A stretch of 64,000 bases of DNA from Candidatus Gastranaerophilales bacterium (GTDB lineage: Bacteria; Cyanobacteriota; Vampirovibrionia; Gastranaerophilales; Gastranaerophilaceae), in assembly GCA_944326685.1 (NCBI GenBank), contig CALVEV010000014.1, forward strand, positions 186,001 to 250,000, in the 5' to 3' direction. The position numbers and the translations under genes were made by a program. Below are positions 27,165 through 36,304 of the stretch, in pieces. The notes beneath the pieces were generated by a model that was given only the letters and a program-made list of their open reading frames with translations, did no database searches and had not been told where the DNA came from. The number at the start of each line of letters is the position of its first letter. Position 1 is the stretch's first letter.

Positions 27165-27964
27165 TGAGAGAGTATCAGTTTTATATAGTTCCAACTCCTA
27201 TTGGAAATCTTCAAGACATGACTTTTCGTGCAATTGAAGTTTTAAAATCTGTTGATGTTATAGCATGTGAAGATTCAAGAGTTACTCAAAAACTTTTAAA
27301 TCATTTCGATATCAAGACAAAGCTTATTTCTTATCATAAGTATAATGAAAAAAGCCGGTTAGAATTATTTATGAATCTTTTTAATGAAGGTAAAAAGGTT
27401 GCTCTTGTTTCAGATGCTGGAACTCCAATGATTTGTGATCCTGGAAGTTGGCTTTTAAAAGAACTAATTAAAAATAAAATTTCATATACGGCACTTCCTG
27501 GAGCATGTGCTGTCACAACTTTTCTATCTCAGACTCCAAGAGATGATGAATTCTTTACATTTATTGGGTTTATGCCTCGTTCTGTAAATGAAATTAAAGA
27601 TGTTTTAAATTCTTATTCAAATTCTAATATCGTATTTTATGAATCTCCAAATAGAATAATCAAAACTTTAGAAAACATTAAGTCAATAAAAGGAAATGTT
27701 AATATAGCTTTATCTAGAGAATTGTCTAAGCTTTTTGAAGAGTCTATTGTAGATGATATTGATAACGTAATTGAGCATTATAAAGATGGTATAAAAGGTG
27801 AGATAGTTTGCATGGTTTATAAAACTTCTAGCAACGATAATGTTGATATAGAACGACAAATATCTATATTAAAAGATGCTGGTTACTCATCAAAAGATAT
27901 TTCTAAAATTCTATCTTTGCTTACTAATGTCTCAAAAAATGATATTTATAAAATGGTTAAATAA
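27164..27964 (+). CDS. rsmI: 16S rRNA C1402 2'-O-methyltransferase
   Basis: Methylates the ribose of C1402 in the 16S rRNA decoding centre. The 266-residue protein has VPTPIGNLQDMTFRAIEVL, CEDSRVTQKLL, the SAM-site loop VSDAGTPMICDPG, LPGACAVTTFLSQT, FIGFMPR and FYESPNRI, all characteristic of RsmI. Its ATG overlaps the stop of the sigma factor gene by one base, so translation is coupled to it, although the functions are unrelated. Length is slightly below the E. coli protein. Confidence 0.95.
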   Translation: MREYQFYIVPTPIGNLQDMTFRAIEVLKSVDVIACEDSRVTQKLLNHFDIKTKLISYHKYNEKSRLELFMNLFNEGKKVALVSDAGTPMICDPGSWLLKELIKNKISYTALPGACAVTTFLSQTPRDDEFFTFIGFMPRSVNEIKDVLNSYSNSNIVFYESPNRIIKTLENIKSIKGNVNIALSRELSKLFEESIVDDIDNVIEHYKDGIKGEIVCMVYKTSSNDNVDIERQISILKDAGYSSKDISKILSLLTNVSKNDIYKMVK

Positions 27965-28007
27965 TTTATACAACTCACTCATATTAAGTATTTTAACCAT
28001 ATACCCC

Positions 28008-28035
28008 TTGACTTTATTAAAATTATCGTTACAAT
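28008..28035 (+). promoter_or_regulatory. Predicted sigma-70 promoter
   Basis: TTGACT (28008-28013) and TACAAT (28030-28035) are 16 bases apart, upstream of the 64-residue gene at 28107; the best housekeeping-type promoter in the window. Confidence 0.65.
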
Positions 28036-28106
28036 ACTTAATATAATGTTATAAAAAAAGCAATTTTTTTTGAGATATATACTTTGTATATATACGAGGT
28101 CCCTAT

Positions 28107-28301
28107 ATGAATAAAGAAAGATTTAAAAACTTCACATTAATTGAAGGTGTTAAACCTGATATTGATAAGGAAAATGAAACACCGGAAAAAGCTTATCAAT
28201 CTAATCCTTTAAAGACGGATTTATATTCAAGGCTTGCTGCATTTCGTAATTCTCAAAGAAAATTTGACATTAAAGATGTAATCAAAGATTCTTTGAAATA
28301 G
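28107..28301 (+). CDS. Small unknown protein
   Basis: A 64-residue hydrophilic protein, unrecognised. It is preceded by a good promoter and by GAGGT at correct spacing, and its stop is two bases from the next start, so it appears to be the first gene of an operon with the next protein and prmC. The C-terminal half is basic (SRLAAFRNSQRKFDIKDVIKDSLK) and probably helical. No motif indicates a function. Confidence 0.55.
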   Translation: MNKERFKNFTLIEGVKPDIDKENETPEKAYQSNPLKTDLYSRLAAFRNSQRKFDIKDVIKDSLK

Positions 28302-28303
28302 AT

Positions 28304-28813
28304 ATGTACGAGATAAAAAAAAGAATATATTTAGATTTAGATAAGACTCAAAAAAGTGCTTTGTGTAATTTTTTAAGAGCATTAGTAAAACAAAATCTTG
28401 AAATGGATATTCAAGATATATTTGATAAGTTTATTGATGATGAAAAATACTATCAAGAGATAAATTCATCAAGATTTCCATTTTTAAAGGATTTAATAGA
28501 TGATGAAATATTTGTAAATGACAGTTTGTTGTTTATAAAAGAGTGCAAGAAATATTATGAATATAAAAAATCTCAAGCTCCATTAATTGAAAAACAAAAA
28601 GAGTTTGAAAAGCAGAAACGTAAGTTTTTGCAAGAAGTAAAGATGTCAAAAGAGGCTCCGACTAAGAAACAACTTTACTATTATGACAGGTTATGTAAAA
28701 AATATAATATAGAAAAATTAGATGTAGAGAGTTTATCAAGATTAGATTTGAAAAATGAAATAGGGAAAATATTAGATGAATATTCAGGAGATTGTTACCA
28801 TATTGGTGAATAG
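28304..28813 (+). CDS. Unknown protein with basic helix domain
   Basis: A 169-residue protein, mostly helical and rich in Lys, Glu and Asp. The C-terminal part reads APTKKQLYYYDRLCKKYNIE and then DLKNEIGKILDE, a pattern like small SAP- or DUF3072-type helical domains in which PTxKQLxYL is followed by a second helix. It begins two bases after the small gene and its end overlaps the start of prmC by up to 38 bases. Function unknown; nucleic-acid binding is a guess from composition. Confidence 0.55.
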   Translation: MYEIKKRIYLDLDKTQKSALCNFLRALVKQNLEMDIQDIFDKFIDDEKYYQEINSSRFPFLKDLIDDEIFVNDSLLFIKECKKYYEYKKSQAPLIEKQKEFEKQKRKFLQEVKMSKEAPTKKQLYYYDRLCKKYNIEKLDVESLSRLDLKNEIGKILDEYSGDCYHIGE

Positions 28814-29600
28814 TGGAATCTCACCAATTGAAGCAAAAATAGAAGTAAAAATGATGATAGAGCACTATTGTAATTATACTGCTTTAGATGTTATAAGAGG
28901 TGTAAAGTTAGATTATGAAAAGCTTAAAATCGTTAAAGAAAAAGCTCAATATAGGGCAAGGACTAAGCTTCCTATTCAGTATATTATTGGGGTTGCTGAT
29001 TTTATGGGGAGTAAATATGTTGTTAATGAGAATGTTTTAATTCCAAGATGTGATACAGAGCATTTGGTATTTAGAGTCCTAGATGCAATAAGAAGTAATG
29101 GTTATAAAAGTATATTAGATATAGGTACAGGCTCTGGTTGCATCCCTTGTGCTATTGCTCAAAGCTCTGATTGTGAAATTACTAGTGTAGATGTATCCAA
29201 AGGTTCTTTAGAAATTGCAGAGGAAAATGCTAAGAGATTAGAAGTTGATAAAAAAATACGATTTTTAAAATCTGATTTATTCAAAGAATTAAGTGGTGAA
29301 AAATTTGATGTTATAGTTTCTAATCCTCCATATATTCCTAAAAATACTGAAGTTCAGAAAGAAGTAACATTTGAACCTAAGTTAGCTCTATTTACAGAGG
29401 ATAATGATGGTTTAGAGTTTTATAAAAGAATAATACCCGATGCTAAAAACTATCTAAATAAGAATGGTTTTATTGCATTTGAAATTGGTTATAACCAAGG
29501 TAATGCTGTTTATGAATTATTAGAGCAAGCTGGTTTTAATAATATTATGATTGAAAAAGACATGGCAGGATTAGATAGAGTCGTTTACGGCCATGCTTAG
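28776..29600 (+). CDS. prmC: Release factor glutamine methyltransferase
   Basis: Methylates the glutamine of the GGQ motif in release factors RF1 and RF2. The protein has an N-terminal helical domain, RTKLPIQYIIG, a Rossmann SAM site (LDIGTGSGCIPCAIA) and the catalytic NPPYIP motif. Up to 274 residues, normal. The start is uncertain: the ATG at 28776 has no ribosome site, while AGGAG at 28786-28790 would serve an in-frame TTG (28803) or GTG (28806). The stop overlaps that of the opposite-strand gene by four bases (TTAG). Confidence 0.93.
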   Translation: MNIQEIVTILVNSGISPIEAKIEVKMMIEHYCNYTALDVIRGVKLDYEKLKIVKEKAQYRARTKLPIQYIIGVADFMGSKYVVNENVLIPRCDTEHLVFRVLDAIRSNGYKSILDIGTGSGCIPCAIAQSSDCEITSVDVSKGSLEIAEENAKRLEVDKKIRFLKSDLFKELSGEKFDVIVSNPPYIPKNTEVQKEVTFEPKLALFTEDNDGLEFYKRIIPDAKNYLNKNGFIAFEIGYNQGNAVYELLEQAGFNNIMIEKDMAGLDRVVYGHA

Positions 29601-30655
29601 AGAATGTTTTCACAAATATTTGTATTAGGTGAAAATTCTTCTTTTATGTTAGCTTGTTTAATAATTTGTTTACGTTTTTTTCTATAAAGCATATCTACAA
29701 AAGCTTCAAGACGAGTGATAAAACCTGCTTCTCCTGTGTGTTCATCAATTGTTAGAATTAGCATTGGTTTTCCAAATTCTTTTGCTTTTCTTGATATTTT
29801 TTCAATCATAAGTGAGTCAGGTCCACAGCCAAATGAATTTACTGTAATTAGTCCATCAATTTTATTATCTTTTAGATAATGTCCTGCAGTACCATTCATT
29901 TCAAGTTCATTTGCCCAATACATTTTTTGTTCAAGTGTATTTAGTCCTTCCATTTTCTTTTCATCTGTTAGGTTAATAGAAGAATAAACTTTAACGCCCA
30001 TTTTTTTGAGTTTATCGAAAATTTTCATACTTGCGTGTTCGTCAAAAATGTTGTAATCATGCGCAGCTATTGCAACTGATATTGAATATTCTTTTTCATC
30101 ATTATCTAATATAATATTTCCTTCTAGTGCGTTTTTAAAAGCTTGTTTATAAGGAATTCCGCTTCTTGTCATAACATGAAAATTATTATAAAGTTTCCAA
30201 CCCTCTTTTGAAGCGTTTCTAATTGTGTCGAAATCTGTTATTCCAAAGCATTCAACACTTTCAGCTAATAATTTATATAAGCCTTGGTCTTTTTCTGATT
30301 TATCAAGAGTTGGTTCTATAAGTTGAAAATCTCTTTTTATAATGTTTCTTATTAAATCAGGAAGTCCCCTGATTTTTGAACAGTTATAGATTTTAGGAGC
30401 AATAGATTGAATTGAAGGAACAAAAATTTTATCTACACCTTTGTCAAGAAGGTTTATAACGTGTCCTACAAATATTTTAATAGGTAAACAGGTTTCTGTA
30501 ACAACAAGTGCAGCTCCGTTTGAAACAGTTTCTTTAGTTGTTTTATCTGATAGAACAACTTCTATACCTAGAGCATTAAAGAACCCATACCAAAATGGAT
30601 AGTGTGTAAAATATGACATTGCTCTTGGAAAACCTATTATTTTTTTATCGCTCAT
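29597..30655 (-). CDS. Acyl-CoA dehydratase activase-related protein (DUF2229)
   Basis: A 352-residue protein related to the DUF2229/HgdB-like part of 2-hydroxyacyl-CoA dehydratase activases, oxygen-sensitive iron-sulfur proteins. Family signs: IGFPRAMSYFTHYPFWYGFFNALG at the start, cysteines in VTETCLPIKI and IYNCSKIRG, and VNSFGCGPDSLMIEKI near residue 275, then DEHTGEAGFITRLEAFVD. The usual ATPase (activase) domain is not fused, and no dehydratase subunit is adjacent. It probably binds a 4Fe-4S cluster; the substrate is unknown. Consistent with an anaerobe. Confidence 0.75.
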   Translation of the reverse strand: MSDKKIIGFPRAMSYFTHYPFWYGFFNALGIEVVLSDKTTKETVSNGAALVVTETCLPIKIFVGHVINLLDKGVDKIFVPSIQSIAPKIYNCSKIRGLPDLIRNIIKRDFQLIEPTLDKSEKDQGLYKLLAESVECFGITDFDTIRNASKEGWKLYNNFHVMTRSGIPYKQAFKNALEGNIILDNDEKEYSISVAIAAHDYNIFDEHASMKIFDKLKKMGVKVYSSINLTDEKKMEGLNTLEQKMYWANELEMNGTAGHYLKDNKIDGLITVNSFGCGPDSLMIEKISRKAKEFGKPMLILTIDEHTGEAGFITRLEAFVDMLYRKKRKQIIKQANIKEEFSPNTNICENIL

Positions 30656-30725
30656 TTTATAATCCTTAATTTGAATTTTGCCCCTAGTCTAATTAAATGA
30701 TATCACAAAATAAATTTGTAAATGG

Positions 30726-30731
30726 TATAAT
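30726..30731 (+). promoter_or_regulatory. -10 box of leaderless ruvC
   Basis: TATAAT, with an extended TGg in front, ends six bases before the ruvC ATG; transcription would start on the A of the ATG. No Shine-Dalgarno is present. Confidence 0.6.
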
Positions 30732-30737
30732 AATTTT

Positions 30738-31214
30738 ATGAAGATATTAGGCATTGACCCTGGAATGGCTATTGTTGGTTATGGGGTTTTAAATATAGAA
30801 AGTGATAACATTAAAATAGTTACATCAGGTTCAATTCAGACTTGTAAAGATTGTAATGATGAAAATAGATTGCTAGACATTTATAATGATTTATCAACCA
30901 TTATTGAAATGTATAAGCCTGATTGTGCATCTATTGAAAAGTTATATTTCTTCAAAAATCAAAAAACAATCATCCCTGTAGCTGAGGCAAGAGGGGTAAT
31001 TTTAGCAGTTCTTGCAAAATATGGAATCCCTATTTATGAATACACACCAATAGAGGTTAAGCAAGTATTAACAGGATATGGTAGAGCTACTAAAAAAGAA
31101 GTTGAATCAATGGTAAAAATAGCATTAAACACAAATACTTTACCAAAACTTGATGATACAGTTGATGCGATTGCAATAGCAATTTGTCATCAAAGAAATT
31201 TAAGATTGATTTAG
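30738..31214 (+). CDS. ruvC: Holliday junction endonuclease RuvC
   Basis: Resolves Holliday junctions during recombinational repair. The 158-residue protein has all four acidic active-site positions in context: GIDPGMAIVGYGV (first Asp), IEKLYF (Glu), and DDTVDAIAIAICH (paired Asp near the end), plus YTPIEVKQVLTGYGRATKKEV. Length is normal. There is no ribosome site; a TATAAT box six bases before the ATG suggests a leaderless message. The stop overlaps that of the opposite small gene by four bases (TTAG). ruvA and ruvB are not nearby. Confidence 0.95.
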   Translation: MKILGIDPGMAIVGYGVLNIESDNIKIVTSGSIQTCKDCNDENRLLDIYNDLSTIIEMYKPDCASIEKLYFFKNQKTIIPVAEARGVILAVLAKYGIPIYEYTPIEVKQVLTGYGRATKKEVESMVKIALNTNTLPKLDDTVDAIAIAICHQRNLRLI

Positions 31215-31459
31215 TCTTCTACTTGAAAAGCAGCATCTTCATCAGATGCAAGTTCTAATAATTTATATGTCATATAAGCTCCAAGAGCAACAGCTTTAGG
31301 ATCTAAATCAGTTGTTTTAGCAGCTTCTAAAATTGCTGTATTTATTTCAGGATTTTCATCTTTAAGATAATGAATCATTTTCTTACGCCAAGCATGAACA
31401 TCTTGGAAAATTTCTGAAAAAGCTAAAGATGATTGATCTTCTGTTATTAATGGTAACAC
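31211..31459 (-). CDS. Small acidic protein, unknown
   Basis: An 82-residue acidic protein, unrecognised, predicted helical (SEIFQDVHAWRKKMIHYL, then NTAILEAAKTTDLDPKAVALGAYMTYKLLELA). It starts with GTG, supported by AGGAGA eight bases upstream. Convergent with ruvC, overlapping it by four bases at the stops. The good ribosome site and coding-like composition argue that it is real. Confidence 0.55.
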   Translation of the reverse strand: MLPLITEDQSSLAFSEIFQDVHAWRKKMIHYLKDENPEINTAILEAAKTTDLDPKAVALGAYMTYKLLELASDEDAAFQVED

Positions 31460-31605
31460 TTTTATTTCTCCTGTTATTTATACTTTTACAATTATTATAT
31501 ATAAAATTAAAAATAATTGTACAATTATTAAGCATTAATACTCCAAACGTACGACTTGAACATGTCATTTTTATATTGTTTAATATTATAGTAGGGAATT
31601 GAATT

Positions 31606-31953
31606 ATGGCAGAAGATGAAATCAATAAGAAAGTAATAAATATTTTTAATAGGCATAACAATGATTTGCCTGTTGAAACAGAAGAAAAAATTAAATTTTT
31701 TGCTGGTTATAATTATGTAAAAATTAAAAGAGATGAAAATGGTAAAAAGTTTAATGAACAAAGCCTTTCTGCTTATGCAAAAAAATGCCATTATATCGTA
31801 AGAGTTATGCGCAAAGTTGATGATGAAGTTTGTTTGTATAACTATGATATAAAAAATGAAGATTTACTTAAGTTTTTAAGAGCATTTGATGACAATGTTC
31901 TTAATGGAACTATAATAGAAATAGACAAGTATTTTCCGGAAGATTTAGCGTAA
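31606..31953 (+). CDS. Unknown protein before radical SAM gene
   Basis: A 115-residue hydrophilic protein, unrecognised, with a compact mixed helix/strand pattern (KIKFFAGYNYVKIKRDENGKKF; CHYIVRVMRKVDDEVCLYNYD). The stop is immediately followed by the ATG of the radical SAM gene with no spacer, so the two are co-translated. It might be an accessory to that enzyme or to the RNase E/G behind it; no evidence beyond position. Confidence 0.55.
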   Translation: MAEDEINKKVINIFNRHNNDLPVETEEKIKFFAGYNYVKIKRDENGKKFNEQSLSAYAKKCHYIVRVMRKVDDEVCLYNYDIKNEDLLKFLRAFDDNVLNGTIIEIDKYFPEDLA

Positions 31954-34476
31954 ATGAACTGTTTTTTTAGAGAACAAAGGGAAAACCTTTTTAACTGTAC
32001 AAAACCATATCAGTATGTAGGTGGTGAATTTTTATCATATAACAAGGATTTTGAAAAATCTGATGTAAGGTTTGCATTAGCATTTCCTGACAAATATGAA
32101 ATTGGGATAAGTAATTTAGGTGTTCGTGTTTTATATGAATTATTGAACCAATATGAAGGTTGTATGGCAGACAGAGTTTATGCTCCAGAACCTGATTATC
32201 AAGTTAGTTATTTATATGGGTTAGAAACAAAGAAACCTTTGAAGGAATTTGATGCAATTGGTTTTTCGTTGCAGTATGAAATGGCATATCCAACTGTATT
32301 AAAAATGCTTGAAATGTCGCAAATTCCATATAGAAATGAATATAGAAATGACAATGATCCAATAATATTTGCAGGTGGTCCTTGTTGTTTTAATCCCCTT
32401 CCTGTTTCTGATTTTATAGATTTCTTTGTTATAGGTGACGGTGAAGATGTTATTAAAGAAATCGCTGATGTTTTAAAAAATACTAAAGGAAAATCAAGAC
32501 AAGATAGAATTAGAGAAATTTCAAAGATAGAAGGAGTTTGGGCTAAAGGTTATAATTCAAAAGTTAATAAAAGAATAGCTCAACTATCAGTGGAAACTGC
32601 TCCCAAATCTTATCCTATCCCATATTCAAGTTCTGTTCAGGATAGAGCGGTTATTGAAATCAGACGCGGTTGTGGAAGAATGTGTAGATTCTGTCAACCA
32701 GGACATGTTACTTTGCCTATAAGAGAGAGAAAAGGCGAAGAAATTGTTGAGATAGCAAAAGAACTTGTTGAAAACACAGGATATGATGAATATTCATTAT
32801 TGTCATTGTCCTCAAATGATTATTCGAATATTAAAGAAGTAATTAAAGAGTTATCAGTAGATTTTAATGAAAAAAATATTTCTGTATCGCTTCCAAGTCA
32901 ACGTATTGATGGATTTAATTTAGAATTAGCTAATCTTGTTCAATCGGTTAGAAAATCAACTATGACATTGGCTCCAGAAGCAGGAAGTCAAAGATTGAGA
33001 AATGTTATTAAGAAAAATATTTCTGAAGAACAAATCTTGAATGCTGCTTTAACTTTGTATGAAAATGGTTGGTCTAGAATTAAGTTCTATTTTATTGCCG
33101 GTCTTCCAACTGAAACTATGGAGGATATGGACGAGCTTGCTGAACTATTATCAAAAATTAAATATAGAGCAAAACTTATAAAGAAAGAAAAAGGTTTGAA
33201 GCACGGATTTGATTTAACTTGTACGTTATCAATATTTGTTCCAAAACCTTTTACCCCTTTCCAATGGACCCCTCAAATGAACCTTGATAAGGTGACAGAA
33301 CATATCAAATATTTGAAAGATAAGATTGCTCATCTAAAAGGTGTTAAAATCAATTATCACGAAAAATTCGTTTCTCAAATTGAAGCAGTTTTAACTCGTG
33401 GTGATGATTCACTATGTGATTATGTTGAAGCTCTTTATAAAAAAGGTTGTTATTTAGATGCATGGGGTGAGTATTTCAATAAACGTATTTGGCAGGAAAC
33501 TGCAGAGGAATGTGGTATTGATTTAGCGAAACTTGCTGAAAGAGAATACTCATTAACAGAACCTTTGCCTTGGGATTTTATAAATATTGGTGTTGATAAA
33601 ACTTGGTTTATTAATGAATATAAATCAGCATTTTCTCAAGGTTGCGAGTTTGTTATTCAATCAACTTGTGAGCAAAAGTGTGTAAATTGTGGGGTTTGCC
33701 CTAATTTAAAGACAAGAAAAATCTTAGCTCCACCATATAAACCTTCAGAAAAAGCACTTGCAATTCAACCAAAAGTTCACGTTGATCCTGCTTTTGATAC
33801 ATCACATCAAAACGAGGTTATTTATAAATCCCGTATAAAAGTAACTAAAACTGGTATTTTAAAATATTTTTCTCACTTGGATTGGCAAAATACTTTCTTG
33901 AAGGCTCTTTCAAGAACAGGTTTAAAAATTGCATATTCACACGGATTTAATCCTACAATGAAAGTTTCAATGGGGGTTGCATTACCTTTATTTATAGAAA
34001 GTCAGTGTGAATTTGTTGACGTCGATTTGTTAGAAGATGTTTCTATTGAAGATTTTAAGGCTAAATTAACAAAGGTTTTACCTGAGTTAGCTAAAATAGT
34101 TTCTATTGTAAAATTAGAGCCTCCATATAAGTCAATAGATACAACGGTTTATTGGGCTGAGTATAAAGTTACTCCGGTTAATTCAGAACTTTACAAAATA
34201 GAGGATTTGAAGTATAATACAGACAAAGTTTTTTCTCTTGAAGAAATTATTATTTCAAAGAAAAACAAAAAAGGTTTACAAAAAACAATAAACATTAAAC
34301 CATCAATACATTCTTATAGATTTGATGAGAACAGTTTATTTATAGTATTGAGAACCGGTCAGAATAGCGAAATACCGGCTGTCAGAATTGATGATTTTAT
34401 GAATTTAATTGGTCAATCATACAATTATGAAATTGTCCGTACCCGCTTTTTTGACAAAGAGTTAAACGAATTATAG
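31954..34476 (+). CDS. Radical SAM protein fused to DUF2344
   Basis: An 840-residue fusion of the kind known as TIGR03960 (B12-binding-like plus radical SAM) with TIGR03936/DUF2344. The N-terminal part begins with a B12-binding-like fold (LAFPDKYEIGISNLGVRVLYELLN), then the radical SAM motif in IRRGCGRMCRFCQPG (CxxxCxxC), with LAPEAGSQRLRNVI downstream. The last 250 residues, starting near YKSRIKVTKTGILKYFSHLDW, are the DUF2344 domain. A cysteine cluster (CEQKCVNCGVCPN) may hold another metal. In cyanobacteria and other phyla this gene commonly precedes RNase E/G, as here 19 bases downstream. A role in RNA modification is likely but unproven. Confidence 0.88.
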   Translation: MNCFFREQRENLFNCTKPYQYVGGEFLSYNKDFEKSDVRFALAFPDKYEIGISNLGVRVLYELLNQYEGCMADRVYAPEPDYQVSYLYGLETKKPLKEFDAIGFSLQYEMAYPTVLKMLEMSQIPYRNEYRNDNDPIIFAGGPCCFNPLPVSDFIDFFVIGDGEDVIKEIADVLKNTKGKSRQDRIREISKIEGVWAKGYNSKVNKRIAQLSVETAPKSYPIPYSSSVQDRAVIEIRRGCGRMCRFCQPGHVTLPIRERKGEEIVEIAKELVENTGYDEYSLLSLSSNDYSNIKEVIKELSVDFNEKNISVSLPSQRIDGFNLELANLVQSVRKSTMTLAPEAGSQRLRNVIKKNISEEQILNAALTLYENGWSRIKFYFIAGLPTETMEDMDELAELLSKIKYRAKLIKKEKGLKHGFDLTCTLSIFVPKPFTPFQWTPQMNLDKVTEHIKYLKDKIAHLKGVKINYHEKFVSQIEAVLTRGDDSLCDYVEALYKKGCYLDAWGEYFNKRIWQETAEECGIDLAKLAEREYSLTEPLPWDFINIGVDKTWFINEYKSAFSQGCEFVIQSTCEQKCVNCGVCPNLKTRKILAPPYKPSEKALAIQPKVHVDPAFDTSHQNEVIYKSRIKVTKTGILKYFSHLDWQNTFLKALSRTGLKIAYSHGFNPTMKVSMGVALPLFIESQCEFVDVDLLEDVSIEDFKAKLTKVLPELAKIVSIVKLEPPYKSIDTTVYWAEYKVTPVNSELYKIEDLKYNTDKVFSLEEIIISKKNKKGLQKTINIKPSIHSYRFDENSLFIVLRTGQNSEIPAVRIDDFMNLIGQSYNYEIVRTRFFDKELNEL

Positions 34477-34495
34477 TTTTATAAAGGGTTAATTA

Positions 34496-36304
34496 ATGAA
34501 AAACGAAATTACAAGTCAAAAAATCGTTATCGCAGAACGTGATAACATAGCTGCTTTGATTGAAAATGGCAGAGTATCAGAATTTTACATTAACAGAGGC
34601 GAAATTTTATTAGGCGATGTATACTTAGCACAAGTAGAAAACGTTTTACCAAGTATTGATGCAGCATTCGTAAATGTTGGATCTGATAAGATGGGCTTTT
34701 TACACGCTCAAGATGTTATGAAAAAAGGTGCTTTACAAGATAAATTAGCTCCTAAACAAAAATTAGTTGTTCAAGTTGTAAAAGAACCAACAGGACATAA
34801 AGGTCCAAGAGTTACAACTGAGATTAGTTTACCTGGAAGATTTTTAGTATTAATGCCAAATGAAGCAGGTATTAACGTAAGCAGAAAAATTTCAACAGTA
34901 AAAGAACGTGCAAGATTAAAATCTATCGTAAGTTTAATGAAACCAGTTGGTGTTGGTGTAATTATCAGAACAGAAGCAGAAGGACAGTCTGAAGCTGATA
35001 TTCAAGAAGATTTAGAAATCTTGTTAGAAAAATGGAATGGTATTGTAACTTCTGCAGAAACAGTTACTGCACCTGCACTTTTATATCGTGACCAAGATTT
35101 ATTGTACAGAGTTATAAGAGAAGCTTGTACAGAAAATACTGAAGAAATTATTGTAGATACTGCATTTGCTATGAATAGATTACAAAATCTTCTTCAAACT
35201 TGGCATATGAATAAAGATATTAAGGTAACTTTATATAAAGGAACTGAACCTTTATTAGTTGCTATGGATATCCATAAAGAGATTAAGGCTGCATTACAGA
35301 CTAAAGTTAATATGCCATCAGGAGGATATTTATATATCCAAACAACTGAGGCATTAACTGTAATTGACGTTAACAGTGGTAAGTTTGTAAGCTCAGCTAC
35401 TCAAGATGAAACTATTTTAAAAACTAATATTGAGGCTGTTCATGAAATTGCAAGACAGTTAAGATTGAGAAATATTGGCGGTATGATTATTGTTGACTTT
35501 ATTGATATGTTATCAAGAGTTGATAAGTTAGCAATGATGGAAGAATTAGAGCTAGCATTAGAACCTGATAAAGCTAAACCTCAAGTTGGTCAGTTATCAG
35601 ATTTAGGCTTAGTTGAATTAACAAGACACCGTCAAGGTCAAGCAATTGCTGAAATCTTTGCTAAAAAGTGCCCACACTGTCAAGGTAACGGTTTTATTAT
35701 GGAAGATATTAAATACGCTTCTGCAACTGCTGATGGTGAATATAGAGCAAAAGCAGCTAAGATGAAATTACCTTTAAGTGGATTTAAGAAAGCTGGAAAT
35801 AACAATGGTGGCGGTCAAAAATTCAGAAATAATAAAGGAGAATCTAAACCAAAAGTTGATGAAACAGAAATAATTGAAGAAGAAGCAAATATAGATGTTT
35901 CAGTACAGGTAGAAAATCCATCAGTAATGGCACAAGAAGAAATGCAAGCCGTTGCAGATAACAAAAAGAAAAAAGGTAAAAAGAATACTAAATTTAACAA
36001 AAAACAAGTAAAAGAAACTGTTGCACAAGAAATGGCTGATGCAGAACTTTCAACAACAGTAATTCCTCAAGATGCAGAGATAGCTCCTGTTATTGAAAAA
36101 GGTGCTAAGGTTGTAAAAGAGGAAGAAGTTAAAGAAGATAAAGAAATCAAAGACGAAGAAAAAGTTGAAAAAACAGAAGAAGTAAGTGATAATGTAGAAG
36201 TTGCTGAAGCACCTAAAAAGACAAGACGACCAAATAGAGGTAGCAAAGCAAAAGGTAGAAAAACTACAAGAACTACAAAAAAGAAAGCTGAAAATGGAGA
36301 ATAA
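34496..36304 (+). CDS. rng: Ribonuclease E/G
   Basis: Endoribonuclease that matures rRNA and degrades mRNA. The catalytic part (about residues 1-415) contains an S1 domain start (RGEILLGDVYLAQVENVLPSIDAAFVNVG), the metal-binding DVNSGKF and DFIDM segments, and the zinc-link CPHC (in KKCPHCQGNG). The remaining 190 residues are low complexity: an acidic Glu/Val/Asp stretch and a basic tail rich in Arg, Lys and Thr (RRPNRGSKAKGR). That layout is like short cyanobacterial RNase E with a non-catalytic tail for RNA or protein binding. It overlaps the next gene by 11 bases. Confidence 0.92.
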   Translation: MKNEITSQKIVIAERDNIAALIENGRVSEFYINRGEILLGDVYLAQVENVLPSIDAAFVNVGSDKMGFLHAQDVMKKGALQDKLAPKQKLVVQVVKEPTGHKGPRVTTEISLPGRFLVLMPNEAGINVSRKISTVKERARLKSIVSLMKPVGVGVIIRTEAEGQSEADIQEDLEILLEKWNGIVTSAETVTAPALLYRDQDLLYRVIREACTENTEEIIVDTAFAMNRLQNLLQTWHMNKDIKVTLYKGTEPLLVAMDIHKEIKAALQTKVNMPSGGYLYIQTTEALTVIDVNSGKFVSSATQDETILKTNIEAVHEIARQLRLRNIGGMIIVDFIDMLSRVDKLAMMEELELALEPDKAKPQVGQLSDLGLVELTRHRQGQAIAEIFAKKCPHCQGNGFIMEDIKYASATADGEYRAKAAKMKLPLSGFKKAGNNNGGGQKFRNNKGESKPKVDETEIIEEEANIDVSVQVENPSVMAQEEMQAVADNKKKKGKKNTKFNKKQVKETVAQEMADAELSTTVIPQDAEIAPVIEKGAKVVKEEEVKEDKEIKDEEKVEKTEEVSDNVEVAEAPKKTRRPNRGSKAKGRKTTRTTKKKAENGE

